This document shows positions 17,003-19,130 of a DNA stretch of 19,130 nucleotides, in pieces. The position numbers were made by a program, and so were the translations under genes. This DNA is from Parachlorella kessleri (Eukaryota > Chlorophyta > Trebouxiophyceae > Chlorellales > Chlorellaceae), in the NCBI GenBank assembly GCA_001598975.1, contig BBXU01001905.1:1-19130 (forward strand), given 5' to 3'. Every line of letters begins with the position of its first letter. The first letter of the stretch is position 1. The notes beneath the pieces are model-generated. The model did no database searches. It saw nothing but the letters and a program-made list of their open reading frames with translations, and was not told the origin of the DNA.

Positions 17003-18474
17003 ATGCCCCTCACCAGCCTAACCTTGCCAAGACACAGGCCCCTCAGCCACCACACCTGGCCCACCCAGCGAATCGGGGGCGCAGGCGCGTGCATCACTTT
17101 GCAGCTTGCCTTATTTACCTGCCGACGCAACCGGACTTGCGGCAGCAGCGGCGGCGGCAGCCGCCCTGTCTTCCACCATAGGCTAGGCAAAGCGTCAGTA
17201 ATTGTAGCAGCAGCGCACCCCCAGCCTTCCAGCAGCAGCAGTAGCCCAGCCCAGCCCTTCCCGCTGCACGCTTGCCTGCTGCGGCATGGCATCACTGACC
17301 TGGCAGCTTTCAGTGGCCTCAAGCACCTGGCCCTCGGCCAGGAGGCAGTTAGCAGTAGTGTGGAGCCCAAGCTGGCGGCGCTAGCAGCAGAGGGGCTCAG
17401 CCCCAAACAGGTGGCGAGCATCCTTGCAGCTCGTGACTCGCCACTGCCGTGCACTTATGCGGAGACATTTCAACCCAACCTGCAGCTGCTGCGGGAAATT
17501 GCAGCTCACATAAAATACAGGCCGCACCCGAAGGCACCTCAGCTGACTGCCGTGGGCAAGGTGCTGGCAGGGTCACCAAATTATGTTGCCATGTACCTGT
17601 CCCGTGATCGCAGCAAAGTGCAGCAGCTGCTGCAGTGCCTGGACAACGACCTGGGCATTGGGTTGAAACAGCTGGCCTCTTGCAGCGCTCTTACCAGCCT
17701 CGTGAACATATCAGCCAGCTCGGCGCAGGGAGCCATTGCCTTGCTGTTAGATGAAGGGGTTCCTGTGCAGCAGGTGGCACGCATAACCCTTGTTGCACCC
17801 CGGCTGCTTATGTTCAGCACCACGACACTGGCAGCCAAGCTGGCCGCCCTGGAAGACGTGCTTCAATTAGATGCAGCAGCGGCCTACAGTTGGCAGTGGT
17901 GCAGCCCGCCCTCTTGTTGTATGATATTAAGGCCAGGCTGCCGCCCCTGCTGTGCTTCCTGGACACCTACATGGGGGAGGAAGGGGCGGGGCGCAGGCTG
18001 GTGCGGGCACAGCCGGTGCTTGGAGATGTCAATGCTGCAGCAGCAAAGCGCAGCACTGACAGCCTGGCAGCAAGGGGGTACAGCCAGCACCAAATCCAGG
18101 TCATGGTTGGTAAGGAGCCTAAACTTCTCGCTCTGAACCTGGACAGCCCGCTGCAGCGGCAGAAGCTTGACTGGATTGAGCGTGTGTCACCTTGGACGTT
18201 GGATGACTTACTGGACACTCCGCGGTACTTTATTGGAACCAAGACTCGCCGCCTGGCCGCCCGGCTGGCCCTCCTGCGAGAAGCTGGGCTGCAGCCGCCT
18301 CCTTCTCCCGGAACCCTGGCAACTTACAGTGACGCCAGTTTCATGGCTACTTTGCGCAAGCAGCTGGCCAGGCAGGGGCGGGACCTGCCCTGGGCCAGCT
18401 GGGCGGAGTGGGAGGGGGCGTGGCTGGGCACTGAGGAGGGCAGGGAGTGGGGCTTTCCGCCGCTCAAGGAGTGA
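17003..18474 (+). pseudogene. mTERF-like gene, array copy C6, with a 1-nt frameshift
   Basis: The start is ATG 17003 (acATGCCCCTCACC), shared with C3 and C4. The presequence ends at SVIVAAAH, followed by a poly-Ser run and the cap FPLHACLLRHGITDL. The frame is intact to GCAGCAGCGGCC at 17884, where C3 and C4 have one more base before CTACAG. The loss shifts translation, and the homologous frame resumes as QLAVVQPALLLYDIKARLPP and runs through RYFIGTKTRRLAARLALL to the tail ending REWGFPPLKE at 18474. The shifted frame ends at 18136 with an unrelated C-terminus of about 85 residues. With one base restored the gene would match its paralogues along its whole length (about 490 aa), so the lesion is recent or a sequencing error. 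Its body is closest to C2. Confidence 0.8.
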
Positions 18475-18786
18475 TGAACTTGCAAAGCCGGTTATGCTTG
18501 TGAGGCATGGCCCCTTATATTTGGCTAGTTGTGTCACTAGGGTCTCAACTGGATGCTGTACTGTGTACAAGTGTGGTGGCACCACTTGAGTTTTGACTGC
18601 CCACATGGATCCAGTGGTAGTTATGCTAACAGTGAGTACTTCATGTCATCTATAAGCAGTTGATATATGGGTGGCAAAGATCCCGCATGGGTTGTATGGC
18701 TGACTGACTATGTGTGCGTCCCCTCAAGCCCATCAACATGCCTGTTGCAAATCAGAAGCTAGAAGGGAATGGTCCCCCTCTTTAGT

Positions 18787-18791
18787 TGTAA
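18787..18791 (+). terminator. possible poly(A) signal TGTAA of C6
   Basis: TGTAA in the context AGTTGTAAGT, 313 nt past the stop, at the position corresponding to the TGTAA after C2. Weak motif evidence only. Confidence 0.22.
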
Positions 18792-19054
18792 GTACAGTGC
18801 AAGTCGGGATTATTACCTCTGCGACCGGCGTTGACATGGCCGTACTTGGTAAGGCACAAAGATGTCAACTTGCACATTGTGTGAGGGCTTGCTGGCATCC
18901 CCAAGCTCGCTGCCTTGAGCTGGCCTGCTGCATAAACTGTTTGAGTTGTAAACAACATGATCAATGAACTCAAAGGCTCTTCGCAAGCGTAAACAGCCTT
19001 CTGTGGTCGATCTTGCCTGGCCGCACTGCGACAGACTGCACCTTTCCCTCCCAA

Positions 19055-19087
19055 ACGCTTGCGCCCTGCTGGACTGCATGCTCCGCT
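19055..19087 (+). repeat. spacer core element, copy 6
   Basis: Begins ACGCTTGCGCCCTGCTGG, then ACTGCATGCTCCGCT, 581 nt past the C6 stop. Confidence 0.65.
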
Positions 19088-19130
19088 CTGAGGAGATTAG
19101 AACCCCTAAAGCTTGTGATTCCACAGATAG

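Larger units (their letters stand above)
9521..19130 (+). repeat. three-gene block, second copy (C4-C5-C6)
   Basis: Second copy of the block described for 1-9520. The offset is constant near 9.52 kb through C4 and C5 and grows to about 9.8 kb at C6 because the C5-C6 spacer is longer. It is cut by the window end. Confidence 0.65.
18475..19130. other. 3' flank of C6, no gene seen
   Basis: The first 70 nt closely resemble the C2 3' flank (TTGTGAGGCATGGCCCCTTA). TGTATGGCTGACTGACT lies at about 18694-18709 and TGTAA at 18787-18791. GTTGACATGGCCGTACTT near 18830-18847 matches the C5 spacer. The 33-bp core is at 19055-19087. The array probably continues beyond the window edge. Confidence 0.5.

Noticed and set aside
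16675..17454. 259-codon minus-strand open frame
   Set aside because: It is antisense to the C6 presequence and its upstream flank. The corresponding antisense frames at the other copies are broken at different places, and composition follows the sense gene.
745..18474. PPR or OPR repeat proteins instead of mTERF
   Set aside because: No 35-residue PPR periodicity or OPR PPPEW-like signature is seen. The P-x-L-L and RLAARLALL elements fit mTERF units better. OPR remains the main alternative to test.
1..19130. CRISPR array, insertion sequence or prophage
   Set aside because: The repeats are kilobase-scale gene units with diverged spacers; there is no short regular repeat-spacer pattern, transposase or terminal inverted repeat.

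Overview
This window looks like nuclear DNA of a green alga (Chlorophyta). The lineage is inferred from the coding style, not from a marker gene. Coding sequence is GC-rich with many CAG-encoded Gln/Ser runs. Spacers are 1.3-2 kb of non-coding DNA. Introns have GT-AG borders (GTGAG/GTGAGT donors, pyrimidine-CAG acceptors). Most N-termini resemble organelle transit peptides ending near a V-x-A-A motif. There is no sign of operons, Shine-Dalgarno sites or phage and IS genes.

The window is a head-to-tail array of six paralogues, all on the + strand, called here C1-C6. Their stops are at 2187, 5494, 8682, 11709, 15015 and 18474. Each encodes a predicted organellar protein of about 440-535 residues of the mTERF type (mitochondrial/plastid transcription termination factor-like helical repeats that bind nucleic acid). 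Every copy has the same order: a variable presequence, a conserved PCPLHACLL cap, an alpha-helical repeat region with P-x-L-L and (R)RLAARLALL elements, and a nearly invariant Trp/Glu-rich tail ending in REWGFPP. C1, C2, C4 and C5 are open. C3 has one in-frame TAA in mid-gene. C6 has a 1-nt deletion. Both are annotated as pseudogenes.

The array has two levels of repetition. The basic unit of gene plus spacer is about 3.0-3.5 kb. On top of that, three genes with their spacers (C1-C2-C3) are repeated as C4-C5-C6 with an offset of about 9.52 kb: stop to stop is 9522 nt for C1/C4 and 9521 nt for C2/C5. Sequence similarity does not always follow this pairing. The body of C2 resembles C6, and the C-terminus of C5 resembles C3, which points to gene conversion or unequal exchange.

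C2 and C5 have no usable in-frame ATG at the head of their homologous region, but both have an upstream exon encoding M-(I/L)-RALSRRATAFRP, a typical organelle-targeting presequence. Splicing it to a conserved acceptor restores the frame in both and gives 534-residue products from each. C1, C3, C4 and C6 have a different 5' end starting near a conserved ATGCCCCTCACC or ATGGC.

The spacers contain no convincing independent gene. They are themselves diverged repeats with several conserved blocks. One is a 33-bp core found once after every gene, 470-600 nt past the stop. Another is an exon-like relic bordered by splice-site consensus.
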